Part shown: one piece after another, positions 53,301-60,780 of the stretch
Position numbering within the stretch: position 1 is the stretch's first letter
How the letters are laid out: the number at the start of each line of letters is the position of its first letter
NCBI RefSeq assembly: GCF_015207005.2
Contig: NZ_JADEXS020000001.1
Coordinates: 5,479,001-5,543,000 of the forward strand
Direction of reading: 5' to 3'
DNA: 64,000 nt
Source: Desmonostoc muscorum LEGE 12446
Lineage (GTDB): Bacteria; Cyanobacteriota; Cyanobacteriia; Cyanobacteriales; Nostocaceae
Position numbers and translations under genes: made by a program
The notes under the pieces: model-generated
What the model saw: only the letters and a program-made list of their open reading frames with translations
Databases searched by the model: none
Told to the model about the DNA's origin: nothing

Positions 53301-53675
53301 GATACATTCACTTACACCATTCGGGATGTTAACGGTGCAACAGCAACCGCTACTGTGAAGGTGACGGTAGCACAACAGCCAAACCAAGCACCGATAGCAA
53401 ATCCTGATACATGGCAGACTGGCTACTTTCAGCGAGTTACTATTCCTGTATTGAACAATGATACCGACCCAGATGGCGATGCCATCAACATTATTAGTTT
53501 TACTCAGGGAAGTAATGGTGCAGTCTCACGCGCTGATGACCAGAAAAGTCTGATTTATCAGCCAAATCGTGGTTTTTCTGGTGAAGATACATTCACTTAC
53601 ACCATTCGGGATGCTAGAGGTGCCACGGCAACCGCTACTGTGAAGGTGACGGTAGCACGAGAACTTATATTTTAA
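50325..53675 (+). CDS. STAND-type NTPase with TPR, membrane helix and Ig/cadherin-like ectodomain
   Basis: 1116 residues. Residues 4-35 contain the motif ITAQIQGEISGQIAVGSRI, shared with the next gene. A STAND/NB-ARC-like ATPase follows: P-loop SVSGLGKS (86-93), Walker B ALIILDDQ (~160), and a winged-helix/TPR-like helical part (~250-490; AENYLTQALQIRESLGDEVG). One membrane helix spans ~502-526. Beyond it is a choice-of-anchor/ASPM-SPD2-like domain (RLSLSPESLNFGRQPV, ~530-635) and five 95-residue cadherin/Ig-like repeats (from ~640). Topology would place the ATPase inside and the repeats outside. Known: STAND proteins are oligomerising sensors in defence and cell-death pathways. Inference: an outside-in sensor; no toxic effector domain is visible. 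Confidence 0.8.
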   Translation: MTSNITAQIQGEISGQIAVGSRIIQIGSVHGGVVNIASAEQQPRRKAIATPVFLLPRPFEQLIGRKDEIKSAIAALESKQSVEFYSVSGLGKSVLLRNLAYHPQISAPFADGVISFTVRYQTVADLLQCFFEAFYETDIAYKPTYTEIRQALQNKQALIILDDQKLTRDDLEELINATPGCTFVLASPERHLWGEGQGMKLLGLAIPDALTLVERELQRQLTSEEQQLAETLCTVLEGHPLQLILTIATVQEEKRSLSEVVQQLQPSQQTNSLIKQILASRTKPQLVILAVLAALGGVALLMTQAAAMSKLPDAEVILQTLVKWNLVEMEGDRYNLNQTLVEAVQQEYDLTPWRENALEYFKSWTQQYQTAPNILLAETDAIFQTLIWAVGVGRWAETLQIVKAVEGAFALSKQWGLWEQLLQWALQAAQAMGDKAAEAWALHQLGSRALCLEEMTTAENYLTQALQIRESLGDEVGKAVTRHNLNLLAVPPAPPPIEQTSFWLKTFLALLLIGLTGWFVWSLLYRPTPRLSLSPESLNFGRQPVKLPSQPQTVTLENSGSAVLKITRKIEITGSESNDFTISNNSCSEDSIQPRANCTVSISFGPRDVGKRNASLSITDNSADKPHLVQLTGEGFSSNNQPPLANPDTSQTGYFQRVTIPVLNNDRDPDGDVINISNFTQATNGTVSRANDQKSLIYQPNRGFSGEDTFTYSIQDAKGATAKATVKVTVAQQPNQPPLANLDTSQTGYFQQVTIPVLDNDTDPDGDAINISNFTQATNGTVSRANDQKSLIYQPNRGFSGEDTFTYSIQDAKGATAKATVKVTVAQQPNQPPIANPDTSQTGYFQQVTIPVLNNDTDPNGNAINISNFTQATNGTVSRANDQKSLIYQPNRGFSGEDTFTYTIRDAKGATAKATVKVTVAQQPNQPPIANPDTSQTDYFQQVTIPVLNNDTDPNGNAINISNFTQATNGTVSRANDQKSLIYQPNRGFSGEDTFTYTIRDVNGATATATVKVTVAQQPNQAPIANPDTWQTGYFQRVTIPVLNNDTDPDGDAINIISFTQGSNGAVSRADDQKSLIYQPNRGFSGEDTFTYTIRDARGATATATVKVTVARELIF
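52242..53665 (+). repeat. Five 285-bp tandem coding repeats
   Basis: Copies start near 52242, 52527, 52812, 53097 and 53382. Copies 3 and 4 are almost identical; copy 5 is the most diverged. Each encodes about 95 residues ending DTFTYSIQDAKGATAKATVKVTV. A partial sixth unit persists beyond the stop codon (53676-53801). Confidence 0.95.
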
Positions 53676-53801
53676 CGTGTAAGTTTAAATCCTGGAGTTG
53701 CCAACGTCACAGATACATTTACATACACCATTGAAAATGCTAATGGCGCAATTGATGAGGCTACAGTTACCGTAATAATCAATCTATTTGAGATTAGATA
53801 A
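53676..53801 (+). pseudogene. In-frame relic of a further repeat after the stop of the STAND gene
   Basis: The frame after TAA (53673-53675) stays open to 53801 and encodes ...NVTDTFTYTIENANGAIDEATV, clearly the end of another repeat unit. No frameshift separates it from the upstream gene, so one nonsense change (or deletion plus stop) has shortened the protein by 41 codons. Confidence 0.8.
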
Positions 53802-53835
53802 TCACAAAACACTTTGAGCTTGCAGGTAAAACACC

Positions 53836-54270
53836 ATGAACGAAGAACAAAAAGCTGGAGACAATATCAGTGCTAACATCTCTGGTAGTTTTAGCGAACG
53901 AGTAGCCGTCGGCAAACAAATCAGTCAAGACCAAACCATCACTTCTGTACCACAGCCAGAAGTGACAGAAGATGATTTAGCGGTACTGCGGCGGATACTG
54001 GCTAACGTCAAGGTACAAGTAGAGTCAGAAGCACCGCCAGAAAAAAAAGAAGCTGCTTTACAACGGGTAGTAGAACTAGAAGAAGCCGTCACTGCCAAAC
54101 AACCTGATTTAGATACAATGGCATACGTCAAAAAATGGTTTATTAAGAACTTGCCCAGCCTTTCAGGGGCAGTAACTGGCGTTGTAATTCATCCCATTGT
54201 TGGTAAACTGGTGGGGGCTGCTGGTGATGCCTTGGCTGATGAGTTCCGCGATCGCTTCAATGTCGATTAA
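53836..54270 (+). CDS. Small protein sharing the N-terminal motif of the STAND gene
   Basis: 144 residues from ATG 53836. Residues ~8-32 read DNISANISGSFSERVAVGKQI, matching the first 35 residues of the preceding STAND protein (ISGQIAVGSRI). The middle is acidic-helical (LAVLRRILANVKVQVESEA), and the C-terminal part has a Gly/Ala/Val stretch (SGAVTGVVIHPIVGKLVGAAGDAL) that could associate with membranes, then an amphipathic end. I recognise no named domain. Position and shared motif suggest it is the partner or effector of the STAND NTPase, through homotypic interaction of the common motif; this is inference. Confidence 0.7.
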   Translation: MNEEQKAGDNISANISGSFSERVAVGKQISQDQTITSVPQPEVTEDDLAVLRRILANVKVQVESEAPPEKKEAALQRVVELEEAVTAKQPDLDTMAYVKKWFIKNLPSLSGAVTGVVIHPIVGKLVGAAGDALADEFRDRFNVD

Positions 54271-54286
54271 TTAGTTGCAGTCTAGT

Positions 54287-54310
54287 AGCGTAGCACAGCT
54301 GTGCTACGCT
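54287..54310. repeat. 24-bp perfect palindrome
   Basis: AGCGTAGCACAG/CTGTGCTACGCT just after the small gene's stop; same family as 29209-29232. Confidence 0.95.
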
Positions 54311-54314
54311 AACG

Positions 54315-54550
54315 CATGTAAAATTCCAACAAATCCTTTGTTTCAACCACCTTCAGCCCCTGAACTCAATCCCATTGAAAGGCTTTGGCAACTCCTCAAA
54401 AAACCACTCAAAAATCAACTTTTTTCTTCTTTACAAGCTTTACGTGAGCGCATCCAAGAAATATTCGACCAACTTACTTTTGAGCAGATAATTTCTGTCT
54501 CTTCTTACAACTTTATCCTGGAAGCTTTATTTTATGCAGCTTCATATTAA
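54315..54550 (+). pseudogene. Remnant of an IS630-family transposase
   Basis: The frame ending at 54550 encodes LFQPPSAPELNPIERLWQLL followed by KNQLFSSLQALRERIQEIF, the C-terminal end of IS630-type DDE transposases, where the catalytic Glu lies in ELNPIE. The N-terminal two thirds of the gene are absent, so it cannot be active. No terminal inverted repeat was found nearby. Confidence 0.85.
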
Positions 54551-54678
54551 ATTGGTATTAATCACAAGACTGTGTATTCATGCTTTTGGCTCCTCAAATA
54601 TAAATAAATTTTAATAACTTAATAGTTATGCAAGTATTAATAGTTAAATAATCTTAGGAGAAATAAAAACAGCTGAGG

Positions 54679-54789
54679 TCTGCATCAGCAATGGTACTTG
54701 CTGGATAGATTGATGCAGATCCTCCCTAAACCTAGAATAACAATCTTTTAACTCTGGTACTGGCAGGCATCCTGAGTGATGACTGCCTG
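54679..54789 (+). promoter_or_regulatory. Structured leader upstream of heme oxygenase
   Basis: Two hairpins precede the heme oxygenase start: TCTGCATCA/TGATGCAGA (54679-54687 with 54711-54719) and CAGGCA/TGCCTG (54764-54769 with 54784-54789), the latter enclosing GCATC...GATG. They lie 34-144 nt before ATG 54823. They do not match a riboswitch I know. Confidence 0.4.
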
Positions 54790-54822
54790 AAAACCTTGCA
54801 GTTGAACATCAAGGAAGCAACA

Positions 54823-55539
54823 ATGAGTAGCAATCTCGCCATCAAACTGCGCTCTGGAACTCAACAAGCCCACACATCAGCAGAAAACGTGGGATTTATG
54901 AAATGTTTTCTCAAAGGAGTTGTAGACAGAGACTGCTTCGCCAAATTCTTAAGCAACTTGTATTACATCTACAGCGAACTAGAAGCAGCCATAGAAAGCC
55001 ATGTAGAGCATCCTGTGATTCGTGCGGTTTATTTTCCCGAACTTAATCGCCAAGTTTCCCTCGAAAAAGACATGGTGTTCTATTATGGGGATAATTGGAG
55101 AGAGCAAGTCACCCCCTCATCTGCAGCCCAGACCTACATTGACCGCATTCGGGAAATTTCTGCTAATGAACCAGCCTTATTGCTAGGTCATGTCTACACT
55201 CGCTACATGGGCGACCTCTCAGGGGGTCAAATGCTACAAAAAATTGCTCAATCAGCCCTCAATCTTTCTGGCTATGAAGGCACTTCCTTCTACAATTTTG
55301 AGCAAATTCCTGATAAAAAGGCATTTAAAGATAAGTATCGTCAGGTATTAAATGAACTACCCATTGATGATGCTACAGCACAACGGATTGTTGCAGAAGC
55401 CAATAATGCCTTCGCGTTGAATTTACAGATGGCTCAAGAACTAGAAGGAAGTTTAATTAAAGCCCTCGGCCAAGTCCTGTTTAATAACCTGACTCGTTCC
55501 CATAATTCAGGTAGCACCGAAATAACTGCGGCTAATTAA
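54823..55539 (+). CDS. ho1: Heme oxygenase
   Basis: 238 residues from ATG 54823, the usual length for cyanobacterial enzymes; the ATG at 54796 adds nine residues. It opens heme to biliverdin, iron and CO, the first step to phycobilin pigments. Proximal heme ligand His17 (QQAHTSAE), the distal helix GDLSGGQMLQKIAQSALN and FYNFEQI are present. The hemN gene follows about 150 bp downstream on the same strand. A similar ho-hemN association is known in cyanobacteria from low-oxygen operons. Confidence 0.95.
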   Translation: MSSNLAIKLRSGTQQAHTSAENVGFMKCFLKGVVDRDCFAKFLSNLYYIYSELEAAIESHVEHPVIRAVYFPELNRQVSLEKDMVFYYGDNWREQVTPSSAAQTYIDRIREISANEPALLLGHVYTRYMGDLSGGQMLQKIAQSALNLSGYEGTSFYNFEQIPDKKAFKDKYRQVLNELPIDDATAQRIVAEANNAFALNLQMAQELEGSLIKALGQVLFNNLTRSHNSGSTEITAAN

Positions 55540-55690
55540 TTTTGTTATTAGACATTGGGCATGGGGCATTGGGCATTGGTTATTTCTCCCCCTGCCCCTG
55601 CCTCCCCTGCCTCCCCTGCCTCCCCTGCCTCCCCTGCCCCCTCATCCCCCACTCCCCACTCCCTTCACACATTTATTGGAAAGTAACTCA
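55540..55690. repeat. GGGCATTGGG and CCTCCCCTG arrays
   Basis: ATTGGGCATGGGGCATTGGGCATTGG (about 55553-55580), then five CCTGCCTCCCC units and CCCCACTCCCCACTCCC. Intergenic repeat between ho1 and hemN; it may weaken co-transcription. Confidence 0.9.
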
Positions 55691-57073
55691 ATGGTTTTTC
55701 TATTACCTGGTGTCAAATTTGATCTAGATCTGATCCAAAAGTATGATACTCGCGCACCGAGATACACCAGCTACCCACCTGCTACAGAGTTAAACGAAAC
55801 ATTCACCCAAACTGATTTTAAAGCTGCGATCGCCGCCTCGAATCAACGCAAAACTCCTCTTTCTTTGTATTTCCACATTCCCTTTTGCCAAAGTGCTTGC
55901 TATTTTTGTGGATGCAACACGGTAATTTCTAACAACAAGAAAATTGCTGAACCTTACCTGGAGCATTTGGTTCAAGATATCAAAAACACCTCAGCTTTGA
56001 TAGATTCACAAAGAAACGTGCTACAAATTCACTGGGGTGGTGGTACTCCTAACTATTTGGAGCGCGACCAAGTAGAATTTTTATGGAAAAACATCAATCA
56101 CTACTTCAACATTGACCCACAAGCAGAAATCTCAATTGAAATTAATCCCCGCTACATTGATAGAAACTACATTCTCTTTCTCCGACAACTTGGGTTTAAT
56201 CGCATTAGTTTTGGCATTCAGGATTTTAATAGCCAAGTTCAAGTAGCTGTAAATCGTGTCCAACCTGAAGAAATGCTATTTGATGTCATGAGTTGGATCA
56301 AAGAAGCGAAGTTTGAAAGTGTAAATGTAGACCTAATTTATGGTTTACCTTATCAAACCCGCGAAACCTTTCGGGAGACAGTGAAAAAGACGATCGCATT
56401 AGATCCTGACCGCATTGTTGTTTTTAATTTTGCTTATGTGCCGTGGCTGAAACCGACGCAAAAAAATATTCCTCAAGAAGCCCTACCCCCAGCCGATGAA
56501 AAGCTAGAAATTCTGAAAATGACCATTGAAGAATTGACGAATAACCAATATCTATTTATTGGGATGGATCATTTTGCTAAAACTAATGACGAATTAGCGA
56601 TCGCTCAACGCAATGGCACTCTCAAGCGTAATTTCCAGGGCTATACTACCCACGCTGAAACAGAACTTTTTGGTTTTGGTGCCACATCCATCAGTATGCT
56701 AGAAGATGCCTATGCTCAAAACCATAAGGAATTAAAGGATTATTATCAGACACTCAAAGCAGGTGATTTACCTGTTAGTAAAGGCATCAAACTGACTCAA
56801 AATGATATTATCAGACGAGATGCGATCATGTCTATCATGTCTCACTTTCAACTCCATAAGCAAGACATTGAAAACAAATATCATATCAGTTTTGATGAAT
56901 ATTTTTCAGATGAATTAGACGCATTAAAACCACTAGAAGCTGATGGTCTAGTGAGTTTATCAAAAAATCACATCCAAGTCACAGATATCGGTAGATTATT
57001 AGTCAGAAATATTGCCGTCATATTTGATACTCATACAAGAACGCGAGAGTCAAAATTCTCTCGCGCCATTTAA
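55691..57073 (+). CDS. hemN: Oxygen-independent coproporphyrinogen III oxidase (radical SAM)
   Basis: 460 residues from ATG 55691. It converts coproporphyrinogen III to protoporphyrinogen IX under low oxygen. The radical SAM motif CxxxCxxC is at Cys66, Cys70, Cys73 with an extra Cys75 (CQSACYFCGC), as in true HemN. HFHWGGGTPNYL-like SAM-binding sequence (IHWGGGTPNYLERDQ), the PRYTSYPPA N-terminal block and a C-terminal HemN domain are present. It lies downstream of ho1, and a 35-bp palindrome begins at the stop codon. Confidence 0.95.
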   Translation: MVFLLPGVKFDLDLIQKYDTRAPRYTSYPPATELNETFTQTDFKAAIAASNQRKTPLSLYFHIPFCQSACYFCGCNTVISNNKKIAEPYLEHLVQDIKNTSALIDSQRNVLQIHWGGGTPNYLERDQVEFLWKNINHYFNIDPQAEISIEINPRYIDRNYILFLRQLGFNRISFGIQDFNSQVQVAVNRVQPEEMLFDVMSWIKEAKFESVNVDLIYGLPYQTRETFRETVKKTIALDPDRIVVFNFAYVPWLKPTQKNIPQEALPPADEKLEILKMTIEELTNNQYLFIGMDHFAKTNDELAIAQRNGTLKRNFQGYTTHAETELFGFGATSISMLEDAYAQNHKELKDYYQTLKAGDLPVSKGIKLTQNDIIRRDAIMSIMSHFQLHKQDIENKYHISFDEYFSDELDALKPLEADGLVSLSKNHIQVTDIGRLLVRNIAVIFDTHTRTRESKFSRAI

Positions 57074-57106
57074 AGTAGAGACGTTGCAATGCAACGTCTC
57101 TACTTT
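57072..57106. repeat. 35-bp perfect palindrome overlapping the hemN stop
   Basis: AAAGTAGAGACGTTGCA, one central base, then its exact complement. It belongs to the GTAGAGACG family also seen at 14920-14984 and inside nifJ. Confidence 0.95.
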
Positions 57107-57128
57107 TGTGAAATTTTGCAGTTTTCAG

Positions 57129-57157
57129 ATCCCCGACTTCTCAAATAAGTCGGGGAT
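57129..57157 (+). terminator. Hairpin after hemN
   Basis: ATCCCCGACTT/AAGTCGGGGAT, 11-bp stem and 7-nt loop, followed by ATAATTTTT. It is a plausible terminator for hemN and common as a dispersed hairpin. Confidence 0.65.
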
Positions 57158-57558
57158 ATAATTTTTAAGAAATTTTGTCCAACTTGATGAATAAATATTT
57201 TATATACATCTCCAAAAAGTTAGATAAAAAGATTACATCTTGAGATAGATATCACAAGGCTGAGATTACCGATTTTTTATAAATTGAGATTTATGTTATT
57301 CTCAAGAATCTAGTTCTGTAATCCACAAGGCCTAATAGAAAATTAAAGATTCAATAATTGATTATTTCTTTCGCCGGCAAAAAACATTGAATAGAATATT
57401 TTAAGCTATAAATGCCAAATGGCAATTATCATCTAATCTGGATACAACCTCTTTTATCTAACTTTTGGATTCGGCATTTATCCCATGTGATAGAAAGAAT
57501 TGGGAATCAAAGTTGATAACTTAGATACAAGTCAGATTGAAGAGGTAATTATCGGATT
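57158..57558. other. AT-rich intergenic region
   Basis: About 400 bp with no gene or repeat recognised apart from AT-rich tracts. It probably carries the promoter of the following small membrane protein. Confidence 0.5.
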
Positions 57559-57837
57559 ATGAGTATTATTGCTTGGGTAGTTTTAGGACTTTTGGCAGGT
57601 GCCATTGCTAAAGCTATTTATCCTGGTTATCAAGGCGGCGGAATTCTTTCCACAATGATTTTAGGCATCATTGGTGCTTTCATTGGTGGAACTGTGTTTA
57701 CATTGCTAAGAACCGGAACACTGCAAATTACTTCGGCTGGTGCTGGCTTAACTGTTCCTGGCATTTTAGTAGCTGTCCTCGGCGCAATTATTGCTATCTA
57801 CCTATGGGGACTAATCAGAAGAAGCAGTAATGCATAA
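57559..57837 (+). CDS. GlsB/YeaQ/YmgE family membrane protein
   Basis: 92 residues with three hydrophobic segments. GLLAGAIAKAIYPGYQGGGILSTMILGIIGAFIGG is the typical Transgly_assoc family pattern. These small proteins are usually stress-linked, but their biochemical role is unknown. It precedes the manganese catalase gene by 171 bp. Confidence 0.88.
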   Translation: MSIIAWVVLGLLAGAIAKAIYPGYQGGGILSTMILGIIGAFIGGTVFTLLRTGTLQITSAGAGLTVPGILVAVLGAIIAIYLWGLIRRSSNA

Positions 57838-58008
57838 TCAGTGATTGCCAGTTATTAATCATGAAATGACTACTGGATTTTATTCGTCTTCTAGTTTTCC
57901 GGTTGAGAAGGTATGCAATCTCAATTGAGTCAGATGAAGTAGAAAATACTAGAAAACAATAAACCAGTCCATCAATTTTGTCAAATTGTTTTTTGGAAGC
58001 TTAAATCT

Positions 58009-58701
58009 ATGTTTTTTCACAAAAAAGATCCTATTCACGTAGTAAATGTTAACGAAGCAAACCCTCGTTTTGCTCAGTTGCTTCTAGAGCAGTTTGGCGG
58101 AGCTACTGGAGAACTAAGCGCAGCTTTGCAATATTGGGTTCAATCATTCCACGTCGAAAATGCTGGAATTAAAGATATGCTCCAAGATATTGCGATCGAG
58201 GAATTTGGGCATTTAGAAATGGTTGGTAAACTCATTGAAGCTCATACAAAGAATACCGATCAAACAGAGGCTTATAAGAGTACTCTTTTTGCAGTACGAG
58301 GGATAGGTCCTCATTTTCTAGATAGTCAGGGTAATGCTTGGACTGCAAATTACTTGAATGAAGGCGGAGATGTAGTGCGTGATTTGAGAGCGAATATTGC
58401 AGCGGAAGCTGGCGCTCGTCAGACTTACGAAGAATTGATTAAGTTAGCAACTGACCACGGAACTAAAGAGACTTTAGTCCATCTTTTAACACGAGAAATT
58501 TCTCATACTCAGATGTTTATGAAAGCTCTGGATTCTCTGGGTAAGTTAACAGATCCATTCTTTGGTAATATTAAGCCAGATGAAACTGTTAATCTGTACT
58601 ACAACCTATCTACAAACGGCAATGGTAAAGATGAACGTGGTCCTTGGAATTCTGAGCCAACATTCAAATATATTGCAAATCCACTAGAAAGTCACTCTTA
58701 A
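58009..58701 (+). CDS. Manganese catalase
   Basis: 230 residues. It decomposes hydrogen peroxide with a dinuclear Mn centre. Ligand positions are seen in ATGELSAALQYW (Glu), IAIEEFGHLEMVG (Glu, His), IAAEAGARQTYEEL (Glu) and LTREISHTQMF (Glu, His). This is the short cyanobacterial KatB-like form. Upstream stress-related GlsB-type gene supports an oxidative-stress setting. Start ATG 58009 has no strong Shine-Dalgarno. Confidence 0.93.
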   Translation: MFFHKKDPIHVVNVNEANPRFAQLLLEQFGGATGELSAALQYWVQSFHVENAGIKDMLQDIAIEEFGHLEMVGKLIEAHTKNTDQTEAYKSTLFAVRGIGPHFLDSQGNAWTANYLNEGGDVVRDLRANIAAEAGARQTYEELIKLATDHGTKETLVHLLTREISHTQMFMKALDSLGKLTDPFFGNIKPDETVNLYYNLSTNGNGKDERGPWNSEPTFKYIANPLESHS

Positions 58702-59033
58702 TTTCATAGTTTGCAGTAACAACATAAGTTGATTTTCAGCAAAGATTTTTCGGCAGATTCTTGGAAGCTTTGAACGATTGCCGAGGGTTATTTGCTGAGA
58801 TTAATTTCGGATAAGACACACCATCGGGGCGCACATCTGTGCGCCCCTACAAATGGCTATAAATATTCAGCCATACAAAATAATTCAGAGCAATGTTTGT
58901 GAATTCAGTAGCCAAGTATAAAGCTTGTTTTACTCCTGTTAGCGCAGCGGGGCGTAGCCCATTCTGACTTCTAAATTCTGAATTCTGCTTTAATTCAACT
59001 CTAAATCAAAACTGTGGATCGGGAGATTAATTT
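58702..59033. repeat. Intergenic region with palindrome and dispersed repeat
   Basis: 332 bp. Perfect 22-bp palindrome GGGGCGCACA/TC/TGTGCGCCCC at 58826-58847; GTTAGCGCAGCGGGGCGTAGCCC (about 58939-58961) is the complement of the repeat at 40959-40981, followed by heptamers. No gene. Confidence 0.85.
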
Positions 59034-59774
59034 GTGATTGTCAACGCTACCCAAAATGGTTGGGAAATTATTTATCATCGTGCCCATGCTTTGTTAGCAG
59101 CTCAACTAGCAGGACAATGGCAACGTAAGAATGCTCCAGTCCGATTATATGAAACGATAGCTGCAATTTCCCATCACGATGACTTAGAAAAAGAGTGGGA
59201 AGAAGATAATTTGACTGAAGCTGGTGCGCCAAAAGACTTCACCTTAATGTCAGACGATGACGCAGAAGAAGGTATTCAAAAAACTGCTAATCTAGCAAAG
59301 AATGCTCTTTATCGTGGACGGTGGGTAGCTTTATTAATTTCTATGCATATTAGTCGTTTAAATGAGCCGAGTAGGGGAAAGTTTTCAGAACTAGACAAAC
59401 TTTTAGATGAGCAACTTCAAAATCAACAACGTTGGCGCGAGGAACTAGGTATTGAAAAGGAAGAAGTTGATGCAGCTTATGCATTTATGCAATGGTGCGA
59501 TCGCCTTTCTCTGATCCTCTGTCAGGAAGAATTACCTGCTGATGAACGCTTTTTAGAAATTAGCAAAGGTCCTGACGGTCAACGCTATGATATCATGCAG
59601 CGCCGCGATCAATTGGTTGTTGTCAAACCCTGGCCTTTCCAAGACGAACAATTCACCGTCAACGTCGAAGCTTGTGAACTCTCCCAGGTGAAGTTTGAGA
59701 GCAACACCGAACTCACTCAAGCACTACAACAAGCCCCCATCAAGGTATTAGAGTGGACATTTGTTAAGAGTTAG
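59034..59774 (+). CDS. DUF3891 family protein
   Basis: 246 residues from GTG 59034 (GGGAGA upstream). The N terminus IVNATQNGWEIIYHRAHALLAAQLAG, ISHHDDLEKEW and FMQWCDRLSLILCQEELP match DUF3891. The HxxxH..HHDD layout recalls HD-phosphohydrolase-like helical domains, but function is not established. It is followed by a good hairpin terminator. Confidence 0.88.
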   Translation: MIVNATQNGWEIIYHRAHALLAAQLAGQWQRKNAPVRLYETIAAISHHDDLEKEWEEDNLTEAGAPKDFTLMSDDDAEEGIQKTANLAKNALYRGRWVALLISMHISRLNEPSRGKFSELDKLLDEQLQNQQRWREELGIEKEEVDAAYAFMQWCDRLSLILCQEELPADERFLEISKGPDGQRYDIMQRRDQLVVVKPWPFQDEQFTVNVEACELSQVKFESNTELTQALQQAPIKVLEWTFVKS

Positions 59775-59866
59775 ATACACGACTTAAAAGGGAAGTCAGA
59801 AGTCAATTTCTGATTCTAACGCCTTTATTGTTTGTTGTTAAATTCTCGCCGCGACAGTCACCAACA

Positions 59867-59890
59867 AAAGCCTCCATCTGGGGGCTTTTT
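59867..59890 (+). terminator. Rho-independent terminator after the DUF3891 gene
   Basis: AAAGCCTCC-ATCT-GGGGGCTTT stem with T-run, about 95 bp after the stop codon. Confidence 0.85.
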
Positions 59891-59956
59891 AGCATTGAAA
59901 AAGTTTTTCCAGCATTTTTGAGGAAATTTGCTCAGAATATATTTGCAAATTTTCTG

Positions 59957-59973
59957 AAAATGATTATCATTTT
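59957..59973. promoter_or_regulatory. Perfect Fur/Zur-type palindrome
   Basis: AAAATGATTATCATTTT (8-1-8 perfect palindrome), ending 3 bp before the start codon of the CobW-family gene. The pattern fits Fur-family boxes; Zur fits best given the downstream CobW family. A second copy was not found in the window. Confidence 0.8.
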
Positions 59974-59976
59974 TGT

Positions 59977-60780
59977 ATGAATGTACCAATCATAACCGTC
60001 GTTGCTGGCCCAGCTGGATGTGGCAAAACCACTTGGATTTGCCAACAGATGCAATATAGCGCCTCTAGTAAAAATATCATTTATTTTAGTCCTGGCACTG
60101 GGAATGTTCCCATTGACCAGACACGCCTAGTTGCGGAATTTCCAGAGGTGAAAGTCTTTGGTGATGGGGGAGAACTGGAGTTTTTCAACCAGTTAGTAGG
60201 AGCAGAGATTGCCTATATTGAACTGGGATTTTACTTAGAATTAGGCGCAATCCAGCCAATGTTAGACAATTTATCCTATCAGGCGATGTCTTACGATAAG
60301 TCGCTTCGCGCCTACGCGATTCTACCACCACACCTCAAAGATTCTGAATATCATACCTGGGCAGACAAAATTATCATAGGTGCAGATGTAGATACTAGCA
60401 TTGTCCAAACTCAAATATGGCGTGCGCCAACCATCGGTCAAGTTATTGACGAAGATAGTCTACACGAGTTTTGGTACGAAATTACCCACGGTGCTTACGG
60501 GCAAGTGACTCGTGCCAAGGGAATTTTCGATGTTGCTGATGGACGGTCACTATACGCCGATTTTGTGGCGGGGATACCAGCAATTGATTTTTTAGAATTA
60601 GATTTACCACGCCACTTGGAAGGTAGACCACAGCGGTTTAGTGGTATAGAAATATTGGGACAAAGTTTAGATGAGTCTGCAATTAAACAAACCTTAGAAG
60701 ATTGCTATTTGTCAGAAATAGCCGTAGCACAATACCAACAACAGGTAAAACAAATTTTGATTGAGGAGACTATACAGTGA
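59977..60780 (+). CDS. CobW/COG0523-family GTPase (metallochaperone-like)
   Basis: 267 residues. P-loop GPAGCGKTTW at residues 10-19; the family C-terminal domain is recognisable in YGQVTRAKGIFDVADGRSLY and FSGIEILGQSLD. The usual CXCC metal motif between P-loop and switch is absent, and the protein is shorter than typical members (~320-400), lacking part of the nucleotide-binding switch region. COG0523 proteins deliver metals, often zinc, under Zur control; the Fur/Zur-type box just upstream supports this. Stop overlaps the next start (GTGA), so it is an operon with the phosphoesterase-like genes. Confidence 0.85.
   Translation: MNVPIITVVAGPAGCGKTTWICQQMQYSASSKNIIYFSPGTGNVPIDQTRLVAEFPEVKVFGDGGELEFFNQLVGAEIAYIELGFYLELGAIQPMLDNLSYQAMSYDKSLRAYAILPPHLKDSEYHTWADKIIIGADVDTSIVQTQIWRAPTIGQVIDEDSLHEFWYEITHGAYGQVTRAKGIFDVADGRSLYADFVAGIPAIDFLELDLPRHLEGRPQRFSGIEILGQSLDESAIKQTLEDCYLSEIAVAQYQQQVKQILIEETIQ

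Noticed and set aside
54275..54550. Functional small gene after the STAND pair
   Set aside because: The sequence is the C-terminal end of an IS630 transposase with the rest missing.
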